From NCBI GenBank assembly GCA_963514095.1, contig OY741266.1:8266092-8330091 (forward strand): 64,000 bases of DNA, given 5' to 3'. The position numbers and the translations under genes are program-made. This DNA is from Eutrigla gurnardus (Eukaryota; Chordata; Actinopteri; Perciformes; Triglidae). Under the pieces are notes generated by a model that saw only the letters and a list, made by a program, of their open reading frames with translations, had not been told where the DNA came from and did no database searches. This document shows positions 11,546 through 21,928 of this stretch, in pieces. The stretch's first letter is position 1, and each line of letters starts with the position of its first letter.

Positions 11546-12485
11546 CCCGCGGCCACCAGAGAAGAGGCCACCTTTCTCTCTCCAAAGTAACTCGGTTACG
11601 CCAGGAGGTGAAGATCACGTCTGCAGCGTTTCCCTTTGTCCTAGGCCGCAGTCTTTCCCCCAAACTCGCTGGACGAGCAACAGACTGTTTTCCCCTCTTT
11701 TTCTCTACTCGTTTCATTTTTCTTTTGTTTATCATTTTTGGATCCCGAGGAGACCACCGCGACAGCGCGACTCTCCCGTTCCCCGCGGTAAGAAGAAACT
11801 TTCTTCGTCCCAGCTGCCAGCAGAACGGATAACTCGACCCGTCTTTGTCTGAAATCAGCTGACTAAATCGCCGAGCCACGCGATTGTTCCTGCAGAAGGA
11901 AGAAATACTAACTGTTTTCTTCAACTAATTGGATCCGGCGCTGAACCAGCGCTCGCAAACTACCGTCCGTTGCCGACGTAAAGAAACGCCATCAACGCAC
12001 GGGACGGAAACCTCACATCGACGCATCTCACATCGACAAAAGTAAGAGGCTATTTGTCTGGGCAGAAGCAGAGATTCGATAGTGTAGGACATGCTTGTAA
12101 TTCTTGTTAATGTGTTTTAAGTTCTGATCGCGGATCGCCGAGTCCGTTTGTTCATGTGCTGCTGTATGTGAATGCTGATCGTGTACCCACGCAGCTGGGT
12201 TGATTTCTGTAACAGTGTTTTCGACTAACCTCCGCCATATTCGCAAGCTCAGAAAGCCTCTACTATCAGTTAAAAGACCGGTCTCGCGGAATAAACGCCA
12301 GTTCATTCACGCGAGCCCGTGTGATAGCAGCACGGCTTTCTGTCCCTCCGAATATCGCTCGCGCATTTTCTCTCTTTGTTTGTGTCCCGCTAACACACAC
12401 ACACATACACGCCGCACACACGTGTCCTAAGCCAGCTGTTCCCGGCGGACGCTAGGGACATAGCTACATCTGGTGGCTACATACG

Positions 12486-12490
<5 letters not shown>

Positions 12491-12534
<44 letters not shown>

Positions 12535-12785
12535 ATTCCATCGAACCTCAGTGGCTCCGCCCCTGAACGCTGCGAGGAATAGCTCCACCTCTCTCTCTCT
12601 CTCTCTCTCGCTACCCCATCGAACCTCAGTGGCTCCACCCCTGAACGCTGCGAGGAATAGCTCCATCTGGTGGCCGCCCATAGCCATCTCTCTCTCTCTC
12701 TCTCTCTCGCGACACGCACGCACGCACACACACGCACACGCACATGCACGCACACGCACGCACACACATACGCACACACACACAC
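12491..12785 (+). repeat. CT/AC microsatellites with an internal duplication, within the LTR
   Basis: Three (CT)n blocks are separated by two near-identical spacers of about 55 bp, each carrying 'catcgaacctcagtggctcc' and 'gaacgctgcgaggaatagct'. A CGCACA-rich tract follows. The block is a local tandem duplication inside the LTR. The related LTR copy at 27.9-28.1 kb has only one spacer-like unit. Confidence 0.7.
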
Positions 12786-12895
12786 TCCACGTGTGTATCT
12801 CCCTTTGTTTAAGCTTAGCTTTGTGTGTTAGGTAGTTAGGTAATAAGGCTTTGTTAATTGCAGTGTTATTGATTGTGATCATTATTACTGATTTT

Positions 12896-12901
12896 AATAA
12901 A
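12896..12901 (+). terminator. Poly(A) signal of the solo LTR
   Basis: AATAAA about 345 bp before the 3' end of the LTR, in an AT-rich segment conserved in the second copy. It is the best candidate for the R/U5 border. Confidence 0.5.
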
Positions 12902-14624
12902 TCTTATTATATTATAACTAGCGGTCTCTTGTGCTTGTTGTGTATATGTCACTGGATAACAGCAGGTTGTGAAGGCTAGTGCTTGAATTTCACGCCTTTT
13001 TAATTGTTCGATTGGTTCTGTACTCCTATGCCAATGATCACGATGATTGGCATGTGAGTATAAAACCTTCATATTGAGACTGAATACAGTTTTAGGTTAT
13101 CTTTTCCCTGATCCCAGGGTAGTGCCCCGTTTATTCATGATTATATCATGATAATATATTAAATATAATTATTAATACCGATAATCATATTGATATTGAT
13201 AGTTAACTGTTGATAACCAAATCTGCTCCTGCTACAACCCCAACATACAGTTCCCATATACACTGTTAATTTCTTAACAAATTCGGTCAATGACTATAAA
13301 CAGGAATAAGAATTGTAAGGTATTAAACTACTTTTACATTACTTTTGAATTACTTTTCGCCAAAATATAAGAAAATATGGATTTGGTGTTCTCAATAGAT
13401 CTTCTTGTGTTCAATGCGGCTCATTACACTGCAGGCGGTGATGTGGTATGGCATAATGACTGAGCTAGGCTTAAGGCTAACACAAGTACAATGTAATGTC
13501 GCAGTTATGGCTCATGGTGCAATACATTTTATAATAGAAATACTGTAACTTAATGTATTCATATTGAAATCAATAGAGCTAGAGCCTACTACTGTAGATT
13601 GTAAAAAAAAAAAAAAGTCATGACAAGATACACAACCCTTTTTACATTTCTATCCCTTTATTTACTTAAAGGGATAGTTCGGAATTTTGGACATAAGACC
13701 TATTTTATGTGTTCGAGACGTCTGCAGTGATCATGTCTTAGTTAGTTGCACAACGTCATGGACATTTCTTTTAAAGAATGACACGAACAATGAAATGTAA
13801 TGTTGCACCTTTTTATTTGTTAAAGGTATATCACAATGTTAAAGTTAAACTAACAAAAGATTTACCGGCTGCCATCTCGTTTGGCTCCTGCGTCCGTGGG
13901 CAAAGGGTGCCGACGACAAACAACGGAGCGTTTATAGGTTCCGTGCGTGATTGGTTCCGTACCAATGTGGAGTTTAGTATGGGGGTTTCCGGGGAGAGTA
14001 GGCCCTGATCAAGCCAACTGTTTTTGTTAGGAAACACTTCATACAGTAAATTATGCGACATGTATATTGCATAATAATTGTTGTGGGCAGGTGCAATAGA
14101 TATCTATGTATAGTCTCAGAGTGTTATTTGTTGTCATTGTGTAATTGTTTTTCTAATGTTCACCTGTGTCTTCATAATGGTGCTGGCCGCCTTCTATATG
14201 TTTACCCCCTGTTTCTTGTATGCGGGGTTATGATGTCTAGTGTGAGACACACATATGTACTGGTCACGGGACAGGTTGTTGGAGAGCTGTAGACCTCGCT
14301 GCCTGAGGTTACAGCAGAGCGTTGAACTGCCGTAGTACTGTATTTTGTTATTTTTGGTATTTTCTAAATTTAATCTAGTCATTTGGTATTTGCATATTTG
14401 GACTGGAATTGCTTGTTTTGCTGCAAGCCCTCTTAATAAGGTATTGTCCAAAAATGATTGCTGCCTCTGCATCCTTGGCCAAACCCACAAGTTTTTGTGT
14501 TTCGCAACCCGCTCGGTTCCGTCACAATAGAATAATATTTGAAACAAAACTAACCTCGCATTGCATGAATCATCCATTTTTTGAGGGACCAGTTTCTCAG
14601 CAGCAGCGGAATTTTACTTTGCTC

Positions 14625-15110
14625 CGTCGGACTCAAAACTCTAAGATGCGCTGCTCGGAATCCAGCCCGTAAATACACACCTGAACACCGCTGATTTGTC
14701 GGCCCTTAATCCCCCAAGGCTGTCTGAAAAGCCCTCAGATCTCACTCAAACACCGGTCAGCAAACGGCCCTGCGAACCCACAATTACGCACCGAACCTCT
14801 GCTCCGTACGGAGAACCGTAAACCCTCTGAGGCGTTGCGGGGAATCCCTCCGGTAAATACACACCTGAACACCGCCGAATTGTTGGCCCTTATGCCCCCA
14901 AGGCTGTCTGAAAAGCGCTTGGACCTCACACAAACACCGGGCAGCACACGGCCACGCAAATCCACACATGCGGACTCTCCGTCGGAATCAAAACTCTAAG
15001 ACGCACCACCCGAAATACTGTCCGTAAATAGGCAATCGAACCGGGCTGAATTGTCGGGCCTCATGCCCTCAGACCTGGGAGAAAAGCGTTTGTTCGGTCC
15101 CGGTTCTCAG
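14625..15110 (+). repeat. Tandem repeat, about 3 copies of a 170-180-bp unit
   Basis: The marker 'gtaaatacacacctgaacac' occurs at about 14671 and 14852, and a diverged form at about 15022. Each is followed by 'ttgtcggccctta...ccc(c)aaggctgtctgaaaag' or a relative. Spacing is about 181 and 170 bp. The third copy is the most diverged. Confidence 0.75.
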
Positions 15111-15318
15111 CTCCAGCGGGGGCTATCTCGGTCTCCACAGACGCTCGTTCACGTTCTGCCCTTTGAGCATCCCTCTCGCGCAATTCTTCCTCTGTAAATT
15201 CAGGCTCGTACAGGCACGGTTGGGTTTGGGTGGAAAAAAAACTCCTCATCAGAGTCTTCAAAAGTTTCACTATATTCTCCAAAAGTGTCCCTTTCTGTGA
15301 GATTGAAGAAACTAGCAC
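15061..15318 (-). pseudogene. Small acidic frame, possible broken exon of a multi-copy fish gene family
   Basis: The frame contains YEPEFTEEELRERDAQRAER, a Glu/Arg-rich putative helix. Immediately upstream on the minus strand a run of T/A shifts the frame; the other frame there reads ETFEDSDEEFFF, so the two pieces together look like one acidic segment broken by a 1-2-base slip. A CCAG/GTCTGAG donor-like site lies near its 3' end. Acidic stretches of this kind precede a Cys-rich domain in P2X7-C-terminus-like proteins that are multi-copy in fish. I see no Cys-rich exon here, and that family link is a guess. It lies inside the outer hAT. Confidence 0.25.
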
Positions 15319-16000
15319 TGCAGGCTACTCTGTGTCTGTAGCAATGACAGCAGGTAAACAAAATCAAGCGTAGCGTTAGTTCTGGCAGGCCACGACGTCA
15401 AGCTCTAAATCAGCAGTAACAGCGTAGCTGTCAAAACCGAGGAGATCAGCTGACGGCTCAGCTGACTCCCTATGCTTGCTTCCTATTGGGAAATTGCATT
15501 CAGAGCGCACTATTTAAACTGCTCTAGCCTGACCTCCCTCGTTGCTTCCTCTGCCGGCGTTTTCAACCCACCTCCACCCCAGCTCCTCCCGTCATCTGTT
15601 ATGTACCTTACCGTTGTTCTTGTTGGTTGCTCTGCTCTGTCTGGGGTTTTTCTTTGCTGCTACGCTCCCTGCTTATGCCGTTCATGATGGCTCATGAAGG
15701 GCAGGAAGGTGCTCTTCCTGCCTCAGGCTTTCCACGCAAGCGCGTGGAAGAGCAGGGAGTCCCAGAACAGTACCATACCGCCAAATGAAACTTGTGCAAA
15801 TAAATAAAGATTCTTTTTGACAAAGTGGTCCTGACTGAACTATTATAGAACCGGTAACTTATAAGTGCTAGGTGATATCAGTCCACCGCTGCCATAGCCT
15901 ACTAGGAAGTATGACACGAAAAAAAACATTACGCTACACATAAACAGACCCGCTGAATGGAGAACCGGTGCGACCAAGGAACACTGATCTTTGGTCGCAT

Positions 16001-16978
16001 TAGGGCTGCAGCTATCGATTCTTTTTGTAATCGATTAATTTAGCACTTTATCGATCGATTAATCGAGGAATCGGATAAAAAAAAACGTGCGTTTTTAAAC
16101 AACCAAAACAAATAATGCATAACGAAAATGATGTGGCTGTAAAATGATCAAGCATTTCTAAAAAAAATAAACAGAGGTATTCATTCCAACTCCAAAATTT
16201 GGCTCCAAAACTAAGCCCATTTATTAAGTGCCAGTGAGAATTTAACAACAATACAGTTAAATCAACTTGGATAAAACATGGATAACATTTAATTTACGTT
16301 TTGTTTTGCCAGCAATGGCCCTTTCCTCTCCCTGCCCTAAATATGTGTGTATATAGTGTACTTCTTCTGTGCCATTTATGTATTTAGCTTTCTCTATCAC
16401 TACAGTAACTGTTTGACCATTCTTTTCTCTGCTTTGAACTCCTCCGTCCGTTTGGGCAAACACAACAACTCACAGCCAAGCGTAAATCAGGCTTTCCGAT
16501 TGGCTGTAAAAGCTGCTACGGGAGCCAATACGAGCGTCCGATGCATAAACGTAACTCTATACGTCACTCGCAAGATGGCGGATGAGAAGTGATCGATATA
16601 CATAAACAAAACAGAGAAATGCGCCACGGAGACGAGGAGACATCTAGTCACACATTTTACTACTTTACGCATTCGTTTTGTTGTCAGAAATAAATCGCTC
16701 ACATGGGCAAGCAGGATACCGTTGTTTAGCCCCGATACTCTCTGTCGTTTACGGACATTCTGAGTCTGACTTTCCGCCATCGCGCCAACTAAATTCAGAA
16801 TGAATGACCGTGTATGACGCGCTGGTGTGCTTCCTGAACAACGGTCCGTATGGAACAATCGGATCCCTGCACATAGGCGCGTCATAGGAATTTAACGAGG
16901 CTTCGAGGCAGATGTTTTGCCTCGAGGAATTTTCATAATCGAGTTAATCGAGTAACTCGATGAATCGTTGCAGCCCTA
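16001..16978. mobile_element. Nested hAT element (978 bp)
   Basis: It begins TAGGGCTGCAGCTATCGATT and ends AATCGTTGCAGCCCTA, with a perfect 8-bp duplication GGTCGCAT at 15993-16000 and 16979-16986. Both ends and the sub-terminal regions resemble the outer hAT, so the two belong to one family and one copy has inserted into the other. No transposase frame is present. An internal segment near 16560-16800 is GC-richer, with open frames but no recognisable motif. Confidence 0.88.
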
Positions 16979-17189
16979 GGTCGCATGTGCACCCACAAAC
17001 GGTCCGTGTGGAACAATGTTCAGTGCTGAGCAGGCCACACAATGCCGAGATAGGAATTTAACGAAGCTTCGAGGCAGAGTTTTTGCCTCAAGCATTTTTT
17101 GTAATCGTTACAGCCCTAGAGGCCACAGTAGCTACCTGTCAAACACAGCCCCACCCTAAAGCATGCCCTGCTTTATGGATGATTTGACT

Positions 17190-17424
17190 CTAAATGGACC
17201 TGATGGCCAGCAGAGAGATTACAATAGAGGGCTGCATTGGGATTGGGTCCCCCAACCCAAACCCAAATCTCGCGGGAGCGGGCGGTTTAAAACACATTAC
17301 TGCGGGAACGACAGGATGACAGAGTCAACAAGTGAAGTTGAGAAAAAGCTAAAACAAGGTCTCTACAAGCGAAAACGAAAACGAAAGGGAAACGAAACAA
17401 ACAACCCCATGAGTCTCTTTATTA
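17190..17424 (+). pseudogene. Fragment of another hAT element with a transposase-like N-terminus
   Basis: From about 17187 the sequence reads 'gagggctgcattgggattgg' followed by CG-rich 'ctcgcgggagcgggcgg', a pattern seen at the 5' end of some fish hAT elements. An ATG at 17316 opens a frame reading MTESTSEVEKKLKQGLYKRK, a charged N-terminus like that of hAT/ZBED transposases. The IS630-like element at 17425 cuts it off after about 35 codons. No BED zinc finger is visible, and the assignment is tentative. Confidence 0.3.
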
Positions 17425-17850
17425 CAGTTTTTTAAAATTGTTTACATGCAATTTTGAAAACCGGGTTCTTTTTTTCTAAATATAATCACAATTATCCAAA
17501 CACCACACTCAATTTGCATAATTCCTAGATTGTTTGCAAAATGACACACTTCAGTCAAAACATACACACTTCAGTCAAAACATATACACATATTTGTGAA
17601 AATGCTATTAGTTTTCATTTAACCAACACAGTCTTCAATGATCAGACACTATTGCAGCCAGTTTCACACTGCTGTGATAAATAAAAAACACATTTGTAAA
17701 AAAACTGATTTTAGGATATAGCATGTGCTAGATTTTTGGCCAGACATTGTTATGTAAGGGATAATTTAGATGTCAAAAAAATAGTGACAAACCCACAACA
17801 TTCTTCATGATTAGTTTGAGATATAGGGAGAATGTACACAAATAGGCCTA

Positions 17851-18057
17851 CTATAAACTTTCCAAGCACTGCACAACACTGATGCCGCAGACTGAATATT
17901 TCAAGTATTTATTTGATCTACCTCTTCCTCTATCTCCTTCTCCTCTTCCTCTACCTGGGCCTCCTCCTCTACCTCCTTCTCCTCTTCCTCTACCGCCTTC
18001 ATCTCCTCTTTGAGCTCCCCCTCTCATCCTCACTCTTCTTCTTCTAGCTCCTTCCAT
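17851..18057 (-). pseudogene. Gly/Arg/Glu-rich N-terminus of an IS630-like transposase
   Basis: A 68-codon frame starts MEGARRRRVRMRGG and continues as alternating Arg/Gly/Glu repeats to about residue 47, then ends in an unrelated tail before the stop. The low-complexity RG segment is how fish IS630-like (ISRm11-type) transposases begin. The helix-turn-helix and the catalytic D,D,E domain that should follow are deleted. The ATG is about 34 bp downstream of a TATA box, giving a very short leader. It could still be transcribed but cannot make a working transposase. Confidence 0.55.
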
Positions 18058-18090
18058 TTTTGTTGAAGACAGGTGAACTCACCTGCTGCC

Positions 18091-18097
18091 TTTTATA
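18091..18097 (-). promoter_or_regulatory. TATA box upstream of the RG-rich frame
   Basis: On the minus strand TATAAAA is followed by GGCAGCAGGTGAG and then the ATG at 18057. The spacing fits a start site just before the ATG. Confidence 0.5.
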
Positions 18098-18408
18098 GCA
18101 CACCTGAGTGCTGCGTTTTCATATAAGCACATGTGTGCTTCCACACTTGGTGGATGTGATTATCCAATGTGTTCATTAGTGTGGCCATTGGCAATCCGGG
18201 GCTCTGTAATGACAAGGAAGTAACCTCACAATCCTTCTCTGTGTCTAAGGTGTGAAAATGTGTGTAGCGTTTTACAAATCCCTGTGTGTAATGTTTTGCA
18301 AAAAGGGTGAAGCAGACATTCTGTGTAATGTTGTGCTCCTTGGAGTAGAATTTCGCAAATTCTGTGGACATTTTTATTTTAGTGTGTAAACAATCGTAAA
18401 AAACTGTA

Positions 18409-18826
18409 ATAGTCTATAAAATTACGAGTTTTCTCCTGTGGGACAGGAGAAGACACAAAATCAATGCATCTCAATTATTGTACGGGCATAAATTCTCAGA
18501 GTTTTGCGGGCATTTCAGCCGTGGCTTCACTTTTCAGACCCAGAGGTTGCCGGCTGGTGTGAATGTGTGCATACATGTGTGTAGCTGTCCCTGCAGTCCA
18601 CCAGAGAACACATGCCGTTGTATAATGCTGGATGTGTGTGTCCGTGAGTGTGGGAGTGAGTGTGGTGACTGATGGAGTGTGTGTTGGAGTCACTAATGTT
18701 GGACATGTCAACACATTCACAAGACCCAGCTCGCCACCATGACATCCACGAAGGACAGCAGGAAGCTGGAATCTGTGTAAATGTGTGCATTGGAATTTGA
18801 GGGTGAGTGTTTTTATACGATTGAGT

Positions 18827-18827
<1 letters not shown>
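18409..18827. other. No gene recognised
   Basis: A 9-bp hairpin TTCTCCTGT-GGG-ACAGGAGAA lies at 18431-18451. Open frames through here and the TG-rich DNA beyond are low-complexity. Confidence 0.4.
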
Positions 18828-18870
<43 letters not shown>

Positions 18871-18980
18871 TGTGTGCGTTTCCGCGTGTGATAACTGCTG
18901 CATGTGTTTGTACCACAGTTGGCGAGACATCCTGTCGAGCTTGGCAACACAGCAGGAGGCGGCATAACCTTTTGACTCCA

Positions 18981-19016
<36 letters not shown>
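18828..19016 (+). repeat. Two (TG)n microsatellites with a unique spacer
   Basis: (TG)n at 18828-18878 (interrupted) and 18982-19016, separated by about 100 bp of unique sequence. Confidence 0.9.
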
Positions 19017-19019
<3 letters not shown>

Positions 19020-19545
19020 TATGTGAGTATATATCTGTTAATGTGTGTGTGTGGGTATATATCTGTGAGTGTGTGTGTATCTGCAAATGTGTGTGTGTGT
19101 GTGTGTCTGAGTATATATCTGTGAATGTGTGTGTGTGTGTGTGTGTCTGAGTATATATCTGTGAATGTGTGTGTGTGTATGTGTGTCTGAGTATATATCT
19201 GTGAATGTGTGTGTGTATGTGTGTCTGAGTATATATCTGCGAGTGTGTGTGTGAGTATATATCTGTGAATGTGTGTGTATATCTGCAAATGTGTGTGTGT
19301 GTGTGTGAGCATATATCTGTGAATGTGTGTGTGTGAGTATATATCTGCGAGTGTGTGTGTGTGTGTGAGTATATATCTGTGAATGTGTGTGTGTGCACTG
19401 TGCGTGTGTGTGTGTGAGCATATATCTGTGAATGTGTGTGTGTGTGCACTGTGCGTGTGTGTGTGTGAGCATATATCTGTGAATGTGTGTGTGTGTGCAC
19501 TGTGTGTGTGTGTGTGTGAGCATATATCTGTGAATGTGTGTGTGT
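19020..19545 (+). repeat. TG-rich minisatellite with ATATATCTG core
   Basis: About 14 copies of a unit of roughly 20-60 bp, core GAGTATATATCTGTGAATG (variants GAGC..., ...CTGCGAGTG, CTGCAAATG), are separated by (TG)n of varying length. The last three units form a higher-order repeat of about 60 bp that adds GCACTGTGCG. The long open frames on both strands here are by-products of the repeat. Confidence 0.88.
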
Positions 19546-20265
19546 GCTGACAGGATTTACTATTCGTCAGCCCATCCTGTCATCTCCTCGTAACTCCTTG
19601 AGCGGCTGGGATCCCTGAAAAGAGACAAAAAGTGTAACCTTACGTTCCCGTACAGTACCACGGGCACATATCTGCTTCATGCTATTCAGGCGAGACGTCC
19701 AAATTCATTTAATACCATATCAGCTACATTTGTTGTGTTCTGCATTTGGACAGGTTCCGTTAAAGAGACCAGATACAAACTGTCCGTGTATGGTTCCTTT
19801 TAACTGAGCTGTTACTGTCGCATTTTATTTGGACGGAATTGCCACGATGGCGGCTTCGTGGCCATGTTGCAACTGCTTTGTCAATCTTCTGCAGTTCTTT
19901 ACAAGACGTGGGAGATATTGGAGGCTGTCATGAATATTTTTCCCTAATTATGGTCTGAAGAGCATGACGTGAACATGGCATCACTGCAGGATTCATTAGT
20001 AGCTGTTCTGGAGCTTTCAATCATATCGTACGTTTCTCGGCAGATGGATTATGCCCCTTTTCTCATGGAATTGCTAACGTTTCTAAAGTTTTAAGGATTT
20101 TCTGTATACTCCATGTTGGCTTAAAAGTTGATGTTGAAAGTTCGTTCTTGACAAATGATAATTAAAGGCTTAAAGGTTAATAAAGGAATAGCTCGACTCT
20201 GTTCCCGTCGCCAAGAAAATAGTGACAGACTGAACAGCCTGTTCGCTCTCCCAAACCACTGAGGT
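19546..20265. other. No gene recognised
   Basis: AT-moderate unique sequence without recognisable exons or repeats. A TTAATAAAGGAATAGCTCGAC sequence near 20178 resembles a MITE end, but no partner end is seen. Confidence 0.4.
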
Positions 20266-21928
20266 CATAGGTGGATTATGAGATAATGGGCCCCTGGGCA
20301 CGGACGTGTAAAAGCCCACCCCCCACAGCCTCCCCCGGACAGCACTAACTAAATCCACCTGTTCACCAACAGAGGTTAATAGCGACTGAGGTGACAAAAT
20401 GTCAACTTGACACTCGACTTTTAGGGCCCTAGTTTCGTAAGCCAGGCGCAGTCAGCGCGCAGCGCACCTGCGCCACGCCAACGGGGTGTGTCCGCCTGGA
20501 CTTTGCAAGTTTCGTGCACCGCGCAGGCTAGCGCAGGCACACCTCCCGTCTCTACCACCGGCGCAAGTGGGAAAGAGGGAGAAGAAGGCATGAGTGGGTG
20601 ACGAGGAGGAGACGAGGCGTGGACTGGGATTAATACAGCCGATTCAGATCTTCACCAATCAAATTAACTCCTCTCCTCACCTTTAATGCGTTAGGGGAGG
20701 TTCAGTGCAAGTTTCGTCACTTGACAACCCGATGACAGAAGCAGCGCCGCCGCTCCCACCATGCTCATCACGCGCTGTGTGTGCGTATAGTCATAATAAT
20801 TATAATGCAAATATTATATCACTATAGAAATTGTAGGCACATTTTAGGCATGTCTATCACAAAACAGGGTCAGGGTGCACAGCTCATCATCTGCACTCCA
20901 CAGCTGCACCGGATTCCCCGTCCAACACCAGAACGGCGGGACACCGGGATGTCGCGTGCCGCTCAGACCAGCTGCAGCCCCAACTCCGGTTCCAGCTCGC
21001 GGCAAAGTTGCGCGTTTCTCCATACTGCGTAGGCGCGAGACCAGGCACGAGCTGCTGTATTTTTTTTTAAAGATTTTTTCAGGCATAGACGCATTTTATT
21101 AGCAGTGGAGAGATATGAAAAACAGGAGAGAGAGAGGGAGATGTTTTGGTCCGAGAGGCTGAGTTTCCGTTACGCGTGCACTGACGCGTGTTGTTTGTCC
21201 GTGACGGGACAATCTATATAGATATAAATTCATGTGTTAATTCAATTAGTTGCATTAAATTGTGTTTGTTGTAAATATTTATTGCATTTAAATGTGCCTG
21301 GAACTGTGGAAACCTGTGAGGTCTTGGTGACGTGTGCGCTCTGCGCGCCGGTCAGCCAAACCGCCACTCCGCCACTCCGCCACTCCGCCAGCTGTAATCC
21401 GCCTTGAACGAATGGACTTTATTTGCGCCTTGCGCCTTACGCCAAGAGTAGACTAGGTTGGAGCTGGCGAGCTTTCGGCGAAGTCTTGGCGAGGCTTTTT
21501 GCCACGAAACTTCCGCTGCACCAAGCTGAATCTGTGACGCCTCCCCCTGCTGCGCCGCCACACCCATCTTGGCGCAGGCGATCCACCAAACTGCCAAACT
21601 GACCGTGCGCAAGGCTGCGCGGGTCTAAACTTGCATTACGCCGGCTCCGCCACCCTGCGCTGCGCCACGAAACTAGGGCCCTTAGTCTTGCATGGGACAT
21701 AAACAGCGGTCTCCTCGATAACCCATCCACCCCCTCGCTCTTTAAACTCCCTCTGTTGCTCTGCCCATAATGCAATGGGTGGGTGGTTCAAATACAAACA
21801 CTAAATGAGTGTCAGGAGCACTGACCAAGCTGCATTATTAGATGCCTTGGCAGTGAGGGTGGGGCTTAGGGGGTGCCCCAAGCCCTTGGGCCCTGAGCCC
21901 AGTAGGCCTGTTCGGTCATCCACCCATG
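20266..21928. mobile_element. hAT element disrupted by a Harbinger-like element
   Basis: The left end CATAGGTGGATTATGAGA and, read inward from the right, CATGGGTGGATGACCGAA form imperfect inverted termini. Flanks ACTGAGGT (20258-20265) and ACTGATGG (21929-21936) match at 6 of 8 positions, consistent with an old hAT duplication. Without the nested insertion the element is only about 400 bp, so it is a MITE. It contains 'gggcccctgggcac' near the left end and 'cccttgggccctgagc' near the right. Confidence 0.6.
20424..21681. mobile_element. Harbinger-like non-autonomous element (1258 bp), TSD TTA
   Basis: Perfect inverted termini GGGCCCTAGTTTCGT are flanked by TTA on both sides (20421-20423 and 21682-21684), the 3-bp target of PIF/Harbinger and related elements. 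The sub-terminal regions are GC-rich with many GCGCAG/CTGCGC motifs, and a 9-bp tandem repeat (CCGCCACTC) lies near 21360-21388. No transposase or Myb-like frame is recognisable. Confidence 0.75.

Larger units (their letters stand above)
11332..13245 (+). mobile_element. Solo LTR, 1914 bp, TSD TACA
   Basis: The sequence starts TGTTGGGACC and ends CTACAACCCCAACA, so it has TG...CA ends within short inverted termini TGTTGGG/CCCAACA. A 4-bp duplication TACA flanks it (11328-11331 and 13246-13249). A TATA box (TATAAAT, 11539-11545) and an AATAAA signal (12896-12901) place a promoter and a poly(A) site inside, leaving an R region of roughly 1.3 kb, unusually long. Several GTAAG donors (for example near 11788 and 12040) lie in it. 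CT and AC microsatellites and a duplicated segment occupy 12480-12785. No internal gag/pol remains, so LTR-LTR recombination removed it. A 5'-truncated relative lies at 27437-28405. Superfamily (Gypsy or ERV) cannot be told from the LTR. Confidence 0.85.
13246..16000. other. Interior of the outer hAT between its two nested insertions
   Basis: This is outer-hAT sequence and holds no transposase frame. A TTAAAGGGATAGTTC end-like sequence lies near 13668 without a visible partner. A tandem repeat at 14625-15110 and a small minus-strand frame at 15061-15318 are listed separately. An AATAAATAAA poly(A)-like signal lies on the plus strand near 15802, after GC-rich sequence with small hairpins (for example CCACGCAAGCGCGTGG near 15733). 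Confidence 0.5.
11236..17118. mobile_element. Outer hAT element containing a solo LTR and a second hAT
   Basis: The left end TAGGGCTGCAGC (11236) and the right end TTACAGCCCTA (to 17118) are inverted hAT termini. They are flanked by an exact 8-bp duplication GAGGCCAC (11228-11235 and 17119-17126), so two ends 5.9 kb apart belong to one insertion. Removing the nested LTR with its duplication (11332-13249) and the nested hAT with its duplication (16001-16986) leaves about 3 kb of original element. No hAT transposase frame is visible, so the element is non-autonomous. The remaining interior holds a 170-180-bp tandem repeat and a small acidic frame. Sub-terminal sequence is rich in ATCGATTAATCGA-type palindromes, as in related fish hATs. 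Confidence 0.85.
17425..18406 (-). mobile_element. Non-autonomous IS630/ISRm11-like Tc1-mariner element (982 bp)
   Basis: Inverted termini CAGTTTTTTAAAATTGTTTA (left) and, read inward from the right, CAGTTTTTTACGATTGTTTA are flanked by TA dinucleotides (17423-17424 and 18407-18408), the Tc1/mariner target. The interior keeps only the start of a Gly/Arg-rich protein on the minus strand, with a TATA box. Fish IS630-like elements of this kind encode a transposase that begins with an RG-rich stretch; the catalytic domain is absent here, so this is an internal-deletion derivative. Confidence 0.75.

Noticed and set aside
12427..12882. Open frames on both strands with Arg/Glu or Ser/Leu repeats
   Set aside because: They are translations of (CT)n and (AC)n tracts inside the solo LTR.
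13668..16000. A complete TTAA-target element starting at TTAAAGGGATAGTTC
   Set aside because: No inverted partner end was found before the nested hAT, so boundaries cannot be supported.
18496..19523. Long minus-strand open frames (up to 334 codons) of Thr/His-rich repeats
   Set aside because: They follow the (TG)n minisatellite in every frame and have no start context or domain.
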